From contig JBBMNZ010000014.1 in the NCBI GenBank assembly GCA_037954325.1, forward strand, positions 17,603,956 through 17,667,955: a stretch of 64,000 nt of DNA, read 5' to 3'. Below, in pieces: positions 9,987-22,600 of the stretch. Origin of the DNA: Fistularia commersonii (Eukaryota > Chordata > Actinopteri > Syngnathiformes > Fistulariidae). The translations under genes and the position numbers were made by a program. Below the pieces are notes generated by a model. It made no database searches and was not told where the DNA came from. It was given only the letters and a program-made list of their open reading frames with translations. Position 1 is the stretch's first letter. The number at the start of each line of letters is the position of its first letter.

Positions 9987-11570
9987 TCACAATGATTTTG
10001 ACTTATATTATGCAGAATCAAGCCCCTTTCAACATATTTCAGCACCAGCAAGCTGCTAGAAAGGAATCTTTAGTTATTGACACTCTTTATCAAAAAAACT
10101 TCAACTCAGTGAGAAAAACACTTTTTGACCATATGGCTATATCTTTTCAAAATGTTGCAGGATCACAATGATTTTGACTTATATTATGCAAAATCAAGCC
10201 CTTTTCAACATATTTCAGCACCAGCAAGCTGCTAGAAAGGAATCTTTAGTTATTGACACTCTTTATCAAAAAAGCTTCAACTCAGTGAGATAAACACTTT
10301 TTGACCGTACGGCTATATCTTTTCAAAATGTTGCAGGATCACAATGATTTTGACTTACATTATGCAGAATCAAGCCCTTTTCAACATATTTCAGCACCAG
10401 CAAGCTGCTAGAAAGGAATCTTTAGTTATTGACACTCTGTTGCAAAAAAGCTTCAACTCAGTGAGATAAACACTTTTTGACCGTACTGCTATATCTTTTC
10501 AAAATGTTGCAGGATCACAATGATTTTGACTTACATTATGCAGAATCAAGCCCTTTTCAACATATTTCAGCACCAGCAAGCTGCTAGAAAGGAATCTTTA
10601 GTTATTGAAACTCTGTTGCAAAAAAGCTTCAACTCAGTGAGGAAAACACTTTTTGACCGTATGGCTATATCTTTTCAAAATGTTGCAGGATCACAATGAT
10701 TTTGACTTATATTATGCAGAATCAAGCCCTTTTCAACATATTTCAGCACCAGCAAGCTGCTAGAAAGGAATCTTTGGTTATTGACACTCTTTATCAAAAA
10801 CGCTTCAACTCAGTGAGATAAACACTTTTTGACCATATGGCTATATCTTTTCAAAATGTTGCAGGATCACAATGATTTTGACTTATATTATACAGAATCA
10901 AGCCCTTTTCAACATATTTCAGCACCAGCAAGCTGCTAGAAAGGAATCTTTAGTTATTGACACTCTTTATCAAAAAAGCTTCAACTCAGTGAGATAAACA
11001 CTTTTTGACCGTACGGCTATATCTTTTCAAAATGTTGCAGGATCACAATGATTTTGACTTACATTATGCAGAATCAAGCCCTTTTCAACATATTTCAGCA
11101 CCAGCAAGCTGCTAGAAAGGAATCTTTAGTTATTGACACTCTGTTGCAAAAAAGCTTCAACTCAGTGAGATAAACACTTTTTGACCGTACGGCTATATCT
11201 TTTCAAAATATTGCAGGATCACAATGATTTTGACTTATATTATGCAGAATCAAGCCCCTTTCAACATATTTCAGCACCAGCAAGCTGCTAGAAAGGAATC
11301 TTTACTTATTGACACTCTTTATCAAAAAAACTTCAACTCAGTGAGAAAAACACTTTTTGACCGTATGGCTATATCTTTTCAAAATGTTGCAGGATCACAA
11401 TGATTTTGACTTATATTATGCAGAATCAAGCCCTTTTCAACATATTTCAGCACCAGCAAGCTGCTAGAAAGGAATCTTTAGTTATTGACACTCTTTATCA
11501 AAAAAGCTTCAACTTTGTGAGAAAAACACTTTTTGACCGTATGGCTATATCTTTTCAAAATGTTGCAGGA

Positions 11571-12802
11571 TCATAATGATTTTGACTTACATTATGCAGA
11601 ATCAAGCCCTTTTCAACATATTTCAGAACCAGCAAACTGCTAGAAAGGAATCTTTAGTTATTGACACTCTGTTGCAAAAAAGCTTCAACTCAGTGAGATA
11701 AACACTTTTTGACCATATGGCTATATCTTTTCAAAATGTTGCAGGATCACAATGATTTTGACTTATATTATGCAGAATCAAACCCCTTTCAACATATTTC
11801 AGCACCAGCAAGCTGCTAGAAAGGAATCTTTAGTTATTGACACTGTTTATCAAAAAAGCTTCAACTCAGTGAGATAAACACTTTTTGACCGTATGGATAT
11901 ATCTTTTCAAAATGTTGCAGGATCACAATGATTTTGACTTATATTATGCAGAATCAAGCCCTTTTCAACATATTTCAGCACCAGCAAGCTGCTAGAAAGG
12001 AATCTTTAGTTATTGACACTCTTTATCAAAAAAGCTTCAACTCAGTGAAATAAACACTTTTTGACCGTACGGCTATATCTTTTCAAAATGTTGCAGGATC
12101 ACAATGATTTTGACTTATATTATGCAGAATCAAGCCCCTTTCAACATATTTCAGCACCAGCAAGCTGCTAGAAAGGAATCTTTAGTTATTGACACTCTGT
12201 TGCAAAAAAGCTTCAACTCAGTGAGAAAAACACTTTTTGACCATATGGCTATATCTTTTCAAAATGTTGCAGGATCACAATGATTTTGACTTATATTATG
12301 CAGAATCAAGCCCTTTTCAACATATTTCAGCACCAGCAAGCTGCTAGAAAGGAATCTTGAGTTATTGACACTCTTTATCAAAAAAGCTTCAACTCAGTGA
12401 GATAAACACTTTTTGACCGTACGGCTATATCTTTTCAAAATGTTGCAGGATCACAATGATTTTGACTTACCTTATGCAGAATCAAGCCCTTTTCAACATA
12501 TTTCAGCACCAGCAAGCTGCTAGAAAGGAATCTTTAGTTATTGACACTCTGTTGCAAAAAAGCTTCAACTCAGTGAGAAAAACACTTTTTGACCATATGG
12601 CTATATCTTTTCAAAATGTTGCAGGATCACAATGATTTTGACTTATATTATGCAGAATCAAGCCCTTTTCAACATATTTCAGCACCAGCAAGCTGCTAGA
12701 AAGGAATCTTTAGTTATTGACACTCTTTTGCAAAAAAGCTTCAACTCAGTGAGAAAAACACTTTTTGACCGTACGGCTATATCTTTTCAAAATGTTGCAG
12801 GA
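11571..12802. repeat. Seven-monomer block related to 17555-18610
   Basis: Starts with a CAGAACC/AAACTG monomer, then CCCC/TTTATC, TTATC/CCGTACGG, CCCC/GTTGC, TTATC and TTACCTTATG/GTTGC, the order seen again 5984 bp (34 monomers) later at 17555 and 21296 bp later at 32867. A TTTTGC monomer follows here. Several changes are private: GATCATAATG, AATCAAACCCC, GTATGGATATATC, GTGAAATAAAC and CTTGAGTT. The number of private changes suggests this copy has not been homogenised recently. Confidence 0.65.
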
Positions 12803-14210
12803 TCACAATGATTTTGACTTATATTATGCAGAATCAAGCCCCTTTCAATATATTTCAGCACCAGCAAGCTGCTAGAAAGGAATCTTTAGTTATTGACACT
12901 CTTTATCAAAAAAACTTCAACTCAGTGAGAAAAACACTTTTTGACCATATGGCTATATCTTTTCAAAATGTTGCAGGATCACAATGATTTTGACTTATAT
13001 TATGCAAAATCAAGCCCTTTTCAACATATTTCAGCACCAGCAAGCTGCTAGAAAGGAATCTTTAGTTATTGACACTCTTTATCAAAAAAGCTTCAACTCA
13101 GTGAGATAAACACTTTTTGACCGTACGGCTATATCTTTTCAAAATGTTGCAGGATCACAATGATTTTGACTTATATTATGCAGAATCAAGCCCTTTTCAA
13201 CATATTTCAGCACCAGCAAGCTGCTAGAAAGGAATCTTTAGTTATTGACACTCTGTTGCAAAAAAGCTTCAACTCAGTGAGATAAACACTTTTTGACCGT
13301 ACGGCTATATCTTTTCAAAATGTTGCAGGATCACAATGATTTTGACTTATATTATGCAGAATCAAGCCCCTTTCAACATATTTCAGCACCAGCAAGCTGC
13401 TAGAAAGGAATCTTTAGTTATTGACACTCTTTATCAAAAAAACTTCAACTCAGTGAGAAAAACACTTTTTGACCATATGGCTATATCTTTTCAAAATGTT
13501 GCAGGATCACAATGATTTTGACTTATATTATGCAAAATCAAGCCCTTTTCAACATATTTCAGCACCAGCAAGCTGCTAGAAAGGAATCTTTAGTTATTGA
13601 CACTCTGTTGCAAAAAAGCTTCAACTCAGTGAGATAAACACTTTTTGACCGTACGGCTATATCTTTTCAAAATGTTGCAGGATCACAATGATTTTGACTT
13701 ATATTATGCAGAATCAAGCCCCTTTCAACATATTTCAGCACCAGCAAGCTGCTAGAAAGGAATCTTTAGTTATTGACACTCTTTATCAAAAAAACTTCAA
13801 CTCAGTGAGAAAAACACTTTTTGACCATATGGCTATATCTTTTCAAAATGTTGCAGGATCACAATGATTTTGACTTATATTATGCAAAATCAAGCCCTTT
13901 TCAACATATTTCAGCACCAGCAAGCTGCTAGAAAGGAATCTTTAGTTATTGACACTCTTTATCAAAAAAGCTTCAACTCAGTGAGATAAACACTTTTTGA
14001 CCGTACGGCTATATCTTTTCAAAATGTTGCAGGATCACAATGATTTTGACTTATATTATGCAGAATCAAGCCCTTTTCAACATATTTCAGCACCAGCAAG
14101 CTGCTAGAAAGGAATCTTTAGTTATTGACACTCTGTTGCAAAAAAGCTTCAACTCAGTGAGATAAACACTTTTTGACCGTACGGCTATATCTTTTCAAAA
14201 TGTTGCAGGA
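12803..14210. repeat. Local trimer-dimer-trimer expansion
   Basis: A three-monomer unit (CCCC with AAAAAACTTC; GCAAAATC with TTATC/CCGTACGG; GTTGC/CCGTACGG) occupies 12803-13330. It is followed by a two-monomer unit at 13331-13682 and the three-monomer unit again at 13683-14210. The second monomer of the dimer (13507-13682) has the GCAAAATC left end of the middle type and the GTTGC right part of the third type, so the dimer is the trimer minus 176 bp by in-register exchange. A clear small-scale example of unequal crossover. Confidence 0.8.
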
Positions 14211-16674
14211 TCACAATGATTTTGACTTATATTATGCAGAATCAAGCCCCCTTCAACATATTTCAGCACCAGCAAGCTGCTAGAAAGGAATCTTTAGTTA
14301 TTGACACTGTTTATCAAAAAATCTTCAACTCAGTGAGATAAACACTTTTTGACCGTATGGCTATATCTTTTCAAAATGTTGCAGGATCACAATGATTTTG
14401 ACTTATATTATGCAGAATCAAGCCCTTTTCAACATATTTCAGCACCAGCAATCGGCTAGAAAGGAATCTTTAGTTATTGACACTCTTTATCAAAAAAGCT
14501 TCAACTCAGTGAGATAAACACTTTTTGACCGTACGGCTATATCTTTTCAAAATGTTGCAGGATCACAATGATTTTGACTTATATTATGCAGAATCAAGCC
14601 CCTTTCAACATATTTCAGCACCAGCAAGCTGCTAGAAAGGAATCTTTAGTTATTGACACTCTGTTGCAAAAAAGCTTCAACTTTGTGAGAAAAACACTTT
14701 TTGACCATATGGCTATATCTTTTCAAAATGTTGCAGGATCACAATGATTTTGACTTATATTATGCAGAATCAAGCCCCTTTCAACATATTTCAGCACCAG
14801 CAAGCTGCTAGAAAGGAATCTTTAGTTATTGACACTCTTTATCAAAAAAACTTCAACTCAGTGAGAAAAACACTTTTTGACCATATGGCTATATCTTTTC
14901 AAAATGTTGCAGGATCACAATGATTTTGACTTATATTATGCAAAATCAAGCCCTTTTCAACATATTTCAGCACCAGCAAGCTGCTAGAAAGGAATCTTTA
15001 GTTATTGACACTCTGTTGCAAAAAAGCTTCAACTCAGTGAGAAAAACACTTTTTGACCATATGGCTATATCTTTTCAAAATGTTGCAGGATCACAATGAT
15101 TTTGACTTATATTATGCAGAATCAAGCCCTTTTCAACATATTTCAGCACCAGCAAGCTGCTAGAAAGGAATCTTTAGTTATTGACACTCTTTATCAAAAA
15201 AGCTTCAACTCAGTGAGATAAACACTTTTTGACCGTACGGCTATATCTTTTCAAAATGTTGCAGGATCACAATGATTTTGACTTACATTATGCAGAATCA
15301 AGCCCTTTTCAACATATTTCAGCACCAGCAAGCTGCTAGAAAGGAATCTTTAGTTATTGACACTCTGTTGCAAAAAAGCTTCAACTCAGTGAGAAAAACA
15401 CTTTTTGACCATATGGCTATATCTTTTCAAAATGTTGCAGGATCACAATGATTTTGACTTACATTATGCAGAATCAAGCCCTTTTCAACATATTTCAGCA
15501 CCAGCAAGCTGCTAGAAAGGAATCTTTAGTTATTGACACTCTTTTGCAAAAAAGCTTCAACTCAGTGAGAAAAACACTTTTTGACCATATGGCTATATCT
15601 TTTCAAAATGTTGCAGGATCACAATGATTTTGACTTATATTATGCAGAATCAAGCCCTTTTCAACATATTTCAGCACCAGCAAGCTGCTAGAAAGGAATC
15701 TTTAGTTATTGACACTCTTTATCAAAAAAACTTCAACTCAGTGAGAAAAACACTTTTTGACCATATGGCTATATCTTTTCAAAATGTTGCAGGATCACAA
15801 TGATTTTGACTTACATTATGCAGAATCAAGCCCTTTTCAACATATTTCAGCACCAGCAAGCTGCTAGAAAGGAATCTTTAGTTATTGACACTCTGTTGCA
15901 AAAAAGCTTCAACTCAGTGAGATAAACACTTTTTGACCGTACGGCTATATCTTTTCAAAATGTTGCAGGATCACAATGATTTTGACTTATATTATGCAGA
16001 TTCAAGCCCTTTCCAACATATTTCAGCACCAGCAAGCTGCTAGAATAGAATCTTTAGTTATTGAAACTCTTTATCAAAATCGCTTCAACTCAGTGAGATA
16101 AACACTTTTTGACCGTACGGCTATATCTTTTCAAAATGTTGCAGGATCACAATGATTTTGACTTATATTATGCAGAATCAAGCCCCTTTCAACATATTTC
16201 AGCACCAGCAAGCTGCTAGAAAGGAATCTTTAGTTATTGACACTCTTTATCAAAAAAACTTCAACTCAGTGAGAAAAACACTTTTTGACCATATGGCTAT
16301 ATCTTTTCAAAATGTTGCAGGATCACAATGATTTTGACTTATATTATGCAAAATCAAGCCCTTTTCAACATATTTCAGCACCAGCAAGCTGCTAGAAAGG
16401 AATCTTTAGTTATTGACACGCTGTTGCAAAAAAGCTTCAACTCAGTGAGATAAACACTTTTTGACCGTACTGCTATATCTTTTCAAAATGTTGCAGGATC
16501 ACAATGATTTTGACTTACATTATGCAGAATCAAGCCCTTTTCAACATATTTCAGCACCAGCAAGCTGCTAGAAAGGAATCTTTAGTTATTGACACGCTGT
16601 TGCAAAAAAGCTTCAACTCAGTGAGAAAAACACTTTTTGACCGTATGGCTATATCTTTTCAAAATGTTGCAGGA
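14211..16674. repeat. Mosaic leading into the 48-monomer block
   Basis: Fourteen monomers. An ACTGTTTATC monomer with AGCCCCCTTC and AAAATCTTC opens it, followed by a monomer with the private change CAATCGGCTAG (14449), a CCCC/GTTGC monomer with TTTGTGAG (14563), and the six-monomer cassette at 15091-16146. The monomer at 16323 joins a GCAAAATC left end to a CACGCTGTTGC/CCGTACTG right part and appears to be a hybrid; the unfused types stand in order at 10163-10690 and 36563-37090. No other sequence is present. Confidence 0.65.
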
Positions 16675-19600
16675 TCACAATGATTTTGACTTATATTATG
16701 CAGAATCAAGCCCTTTTCAACATATTTCAGCACCAGCAAGCTGCTAGAAAGGAATCTTTGGTTATTGACACTCTTTATCAAAAAAGCTTCAACTTTGTGA
16801 GAAAAACACTTTTTGACCATATGGCTATATCTTTTCAAAATGTTGCAGGATCACAATGATTTTGACTTATATTATACAGAATCAAGCCCTTTTCAACATA
16901 TTTCAGCACCAGCAAGCTGCTAGAAAGGAATCTTTAGTTATTGACACTCTTTATCAAAAAAGCTTCAACTCAGTGAGATAAACACTTTTTGACCGTACGG
17001 CTATATCTTTTCAAAATGTTGCAGGATCACAATGATTTTGACTTACATTATGCAGAATCAAGCCCTTTTCAACATATTTCAGCACCAGCAAGCTGCTAGA
17101 AAGGAATCTTTAGTTATTGACACTCTGTTGCAAAAAAGCTTCAACTCAGTGAGATTAACACTTTTTGATCGTACGGCTATATCTTTTCAAAATATTGCAG
17201 GATCACAATGATTTTGACTTATATTATGCAGAATCAAGCCCTTTTCAACATATTTCAGCATTAGCAAGCTGCTAGAAAGGAATCTTTAGTTATTGACACT
17301 CTGTTGCAAAAAAGCTTCAACTCAGTGAGAAAAACACTTTTTGACCATATGGCTATATCTTTTCAAAATGTTGCAGGATCACAATGATTTTGACTTATAT
17401 TATGCAGAATCAAGCCCCTTTCAACATATTTCAGCACCAGCAAGCTGCTAGAAAGGAATCTTTAATTATTGACACTCTTTATCAAAAAAGCTTCAACTCA
17501 GTGAGAAAAACACTTTTTTACCGTATGGCTATATCTTTTAAAATTGTTGCAGGATCACAATGATTTTGACTTACATTATGCAGAATCAAGCCCTTTTCAA
17601 CATATTTCAGAACCAGCAAACTGCTAGAAAGGAATCTTTAGTTATTGACACTCTGTTGCAAAAAAGCTTCAACTCAGTGAGATAAACACTTTTTGACCAT
17701 ATGGCTATATCTTTTCAAAATGTTGCAGGATCACAATGATTTTGACTTATATTATGCAGAATCAAGCCCCTTTCAACATATTTCAGCACCAGCAAGCTGC
17801 TAGAAAGGAATCTTTAGTTATTGACACTCTTTATCAAAAAAGCTTCAACTCAGTGAGATAAACACTTTTTGACCGTATGGCTATATCTTTTCAAAATGTT
17901 GCAGGATCACAATGATTTTGACTTATATTATGCAGAATCAAGCCCTTTTCAACATATTTCAGCACCAGCAAGCTGCTAGAAAGGAATCTTTAGTTATTGA
18001 CACTCTTTATCAAAAAAGCTTCAACTCAGTGAGATAAACACTTTTTGACCGTACGGCTATATCTTTTCAAAATGTTGCAGGATCACAATGATTTTGACTT
18101 ATATTATGCAGAATCAAGCCCCTTTCAACATATTTCAGCACCAGCAAGCTGCTAGAAAGGAATCTTTAGTTATTGACACTCTGTTGCAAAAAAGCTTCAA
18201 CTCAGTGAGAAAAACACTTTTTGACCATATGGCTATATCTTTTCAAAATGTTGCAGGATCACAATGATTTTGACTTATATTATGCAGAATCAAGCCCTTT
18301 TCAACATATTTCAGCACCAGCAAGCTGCTAGAAAGGAATCTTTAGTTATTGACACTCTTTATCAAAAAAGCTTCAACTCAGTGAGATAAACACTTTTTGA
18401 CCGTACGGCTATATCTTTTCAAAATGTTGCAGGATCACAATGATTTTGACTTACCTTATGCAGAATCAAGCCCTTTTCAACATATTTCAGCACCAGCAAG
18501 CTGCTAGAAAGGAATCTTTAGTTATTGACACTCTGTTGCAAAAAAGCTTCAACACAGTGAGAAAAACACTTTTTGACCATATGGCTATATCTTTTCAAAA
18601 TGTTGCAGGATCACAATGATTTTGACTTATATTATGCAGAATCAAGCCCCTTTCAATATATTTCAGCACCAGCAAGCTGCTAGAATAGAATCTTTAGTTA
18701 TTGACACTCTTTATCAAAATCGCTTCAACTCAGTGAGATAAACACTTTTTGACCGTACGGCTATATCTTTTCAAAATGTTGCAGGATCACAATGATTTTG
18801 ACTTATATTATGCAGAATCAAGCCCCTTTCAACATATGTCAGCACCAGCAAGCTGCTAGAAAGGAATCTTTAGTTATTGACACTCTTTATCAAAAAAACT
18901 TCAACTCAGTGAGAAAAACACTTTTTGACCATATGGCTATATCTTTTCAAAATGTTGCAGGATCACAATGATTTTGACTTATATTATGCAAAATCAAGCC
19001 CTTTTCAACATATTTCAGCACCAGCAAGCTGCTAGAAAGGAATCTTTAGTTATTGACACTCTTTATCAAAAAAGCTTCAACTCAGTGAGATAAACACTTT
19101 TTGACCGTACGGCTATATCTTTTCAAAATGTTGCAGGATCACAATGATTTTGACTTACATTATGCAGAATCAAGCTCTTTTCAACATATTTCAGCACCAG
19201 CAAGCTGCTAGAAAGGAATCTTTAGTTATTGACACTCTGTTGCAAAAAAGCTTCAACTCAGTGAGATAAACACTTTTTGATCGTACGGCTATATCTTTTC
19301 AAAATGTTGCAAGATCACAATGATTTTGACTTACATTATGCAGAATCAAGCCCTTTTCAACATATTTCAGCACCAGCAAGCTGCTAGAAAGGAATCTTTA
19401 GTTATTGACACTCTTTATCAAAAACGCTTCAACTCAGTGAGATAAACACTTTTTGACCGTACGGCTATATCTTTTCAAAATGTTGCAGGATCACAATGAT
19501 TTTGACTTACATTATGCAGAATCAAGCCCTTTTCAACATATTTCAGCACCAGCAAGCTGCTAGAAAGGAATCTTTAGTTATTGACACTCTGTTGCAAAAA

Positions 19601-22600
19601 AGCTTCAACTCAGTGAGAAAAACACTTTTTGACCATATGGCTATATCTTTTCAAAATGTTGCAGGATCACAATGATTTTGACTTACATTATGCAGAATCA
19701 AGCCCTTTTCAACATATTTCAGCACCAGCAAGCTGCTAGAAAGGAATCTTTAGTTATTGACACTCTTTTGCAAAAAAGCTTCAACTCAGTGAGAAAAACA
19801 CTTTTTGACCATATGGCTATATCTTTTCAAAATGTTGCAGGATCACAATGATTTTGACTTATATTATGCAGAATCAAGCCCTTTTCAACATATTTCAGCA
19901 CCAGCAAGCTGCTAGAAAGGAATCTTTAGTTATTGACACTCTTTATCAAAAAAGCTTCAACTCAGTGAGATAAACACTTTTTGACCGTACGGCTATATCT
20001 TTTCAAAATGTTGCAGGATCACAATGATTTTGACTTACATTATGCAGAATCAAGCCCTTTTCAACATATTTCAGCACCAGCAAGCTGCTAGAAAGGAATC
20101 TTTAGTTATTGACACTCTGTTGCAAAAAAGCTTCAACTCAGTGAGATAAACACTTTTTGACCGTACTGCTATATCTTTTCAAAATGTTGCAGGATCACAA
20201 TGATTTTGACTTACATTATGCAGAATCAAGCCCTTTTCAACATATTTCAGCACCAGCAAGCTGCTAGAAAGGAATCTTTAGTTATTGACACGCTGTTGCA
20301 AAAAAGCTTCAACTCAGTGAGAAAAACACTTTTTGACCGTATGGCTATATCTTTTCAAAATGTTGCAGGATCACAATGATTTTGACTTATATTATGCAGA
20401 ATCAAGCCCTTTTCAACATATTTCAGCACCAGCAAGCTGCTAGAAAGGAATCTTTGGTTATTGACACTCTTTATCAAAAAAGCTTCAACTTTGTGAGAAA
20501 AACACTTTTTGACCATATGGCTATATCTTTTCAAAATGTTGCAGGATCACAATGATTTTGACTTATATTATACAGAATCAAGCCCTTTTCAACATATTTC
20601 AGCACCAGCAAGCTGCTAGAAAGGAATCTTTAGTTATTGACACTCTTTATCAAAAAAGCTTCAACTCAGTGAGATAAACACTTTTTGACCGTACGGCTAT
20701 ATCTTTTCAAAATGTTGCAGGATCACAATGATTTTGACTTATATTATGCAGAATCAAGCCCTTTTCAACATATTTCAGCACCAGCAAGCTGCTAGAAAGG
20801 AATCTTTAGTTATTGACACTCTGTTGCAAAAAAGCTTCAACTCAGTGAGATAAACACTTTTTGATCGTACGGCTATATCTTTTCAAAATGTTGCAGGATC
20901 ACAATGATTTTGACTTATATTATGCAGATTCAAGCCCTTTCCAACATATTTCAGCACCAGCAAGCTGCTAGAATAGAATCTTTAGTTATTGAAACTCTTT
21001 ATCAAAATCGCTTCAACTCAGTGAGATAAACACTTTTTGACCGTACGGCTATATCTTTTCAAAATGTTGCAGGATCACAATGATTTTGACTTATATTATG
21101 CAGAATCAAGCCCCTTTCAACATATTTCAGCACCAGCAAGCTGCTAGAATAGAATCTTTAGTTATTGACACTCTTTATCAAAAAAACTTCAACTCAGTGA
21201 GAAAAACACTTTTTGACCATATGGCTATATCTTTTCAAAATGTTGCAGGATCACAATGATTTTGACTTATATTATGCAAAATCAAGCCCTTTTCAACATA
21301 TTTCAGCACCAGCAAGCTGCTAGAAAGGAATCTTTAGTTATTGACACGCTGTTGCAAAAAAGCTTCAACTCAGTGAGAAAAACACTTTTTGACCGTATGG
21401 CTATATCTTTTCAAAATGTTGCAGGATCACAATGATTTTGACTTATATTATGCAGAATCAAGCCCTTTTCAACATATTTCAGCACCAGCAAGCTGCTAGA
21501 AAGGAATCTTTGGTTATTGACACTCTTTATCAAAAAAGCTTCAACTTTGTGAGAAAAACACTTTTTGACCATATGGCTATATCTTTTCAAAATGTTGCAG
21601 GATCACAATGATTTTGACTTATATTATACAGAATCAAGCCCTTTTCAACATATTTCAGCACCAGCAAGCTGCTAGAAAGGAATCTTTAGTTATTGACACT
21701 CTTTATCAAAAAAGCTTCAACTCAGTGAGATAAACACTTTTTGACCGTACGGCTATATCTTTTCAAAATGTTGCAGGATCACAATGATTTTGACTTACAT
21801 TATGCAGAATCAAGCCCTTTTCAACATATTTCAGCACCAGCAAGCTGCTAGAAAGGAATCTTTAGTTATTGACACTCTGTTGCAAAAAAGCTTCAACTCA
21901 GTGAGATAAACACTTTTTGACCGTACGGCTATATCTTTTCAAAATATTGCAGGATCACAATGATTTTGACTTATATTATGCAGAATCAAGCCCCTTTCAA
22001 CATATTTCAGCACCAGCAAGCTGCTAGAAAGGAATCTTTAGTTATTGACACTCTTTATCAAAAAAACTTCAACTCAGTGAGAAAAACACTTTTTGACCGT
22101 ATGGCTATATCTTTTCAAAATGTTGCAGGATCACAATGATTTTGACTTATATTATGCAGAATCAAGCCCTTTTCAACATATTTCAGCACCAGCAAGCTGC
22201 TAGAAAGGAATCTTTAGTTATTGACACTCTTTATCAAAAAAGCTTCAACTTTGTGAGAAAAACACTTTTTGACCATATGGCTATATCTTTTCAAAATGTT
22301 GCAGGATCACAATGATTTTGACTTATATTATGCAGAATCAAGCCCTTTTCAACATATTTCAGCATTAGCAAGCTGCTAGAAAGGAATCTTTAGTTATTGA
22401 CAGTCTGTTGCAAAAAAGCTTCAACTCAGTGAGAAAAACACTTTTTGACCATATGGCTATATCTTTTCAAAATGTTGCAGGATCACAATGATTTTGACTT
22501 ATATTATGCAGAATCAAGCCCCTTTCAACATATTTCAGCACCAGCAAGCTGCTAGAAAGGAATCTTTAGTTATTGACACTCTTTATCAAAAAAGCTTCAA

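Larger units (their letters stand above)
6467..11570. repeat. Irregular mosaic of monomer types
   Basis: Twenty-nine full-length monomers without one clear HOR period. It holds two TTATC/GTTGC pairs in a row (6995-7698), a hybrid monomer at 7699, the six-monomer cassette at 8931-9986, and a run at 10163-11218 (GCAAAATC; CCGTACTG; CACTTTTTGACCGTATGG; TTTGGTT; TATACAG; AATATTGC) whose order recurs with changes at 16323-17202 and 36563-37618. Private changes include GCAGTATCAC (9985), GAGGAAAAC (10639) and TTTACTT (11302). No gene or non-satellite sequence is seen. Confidence 0.75.
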
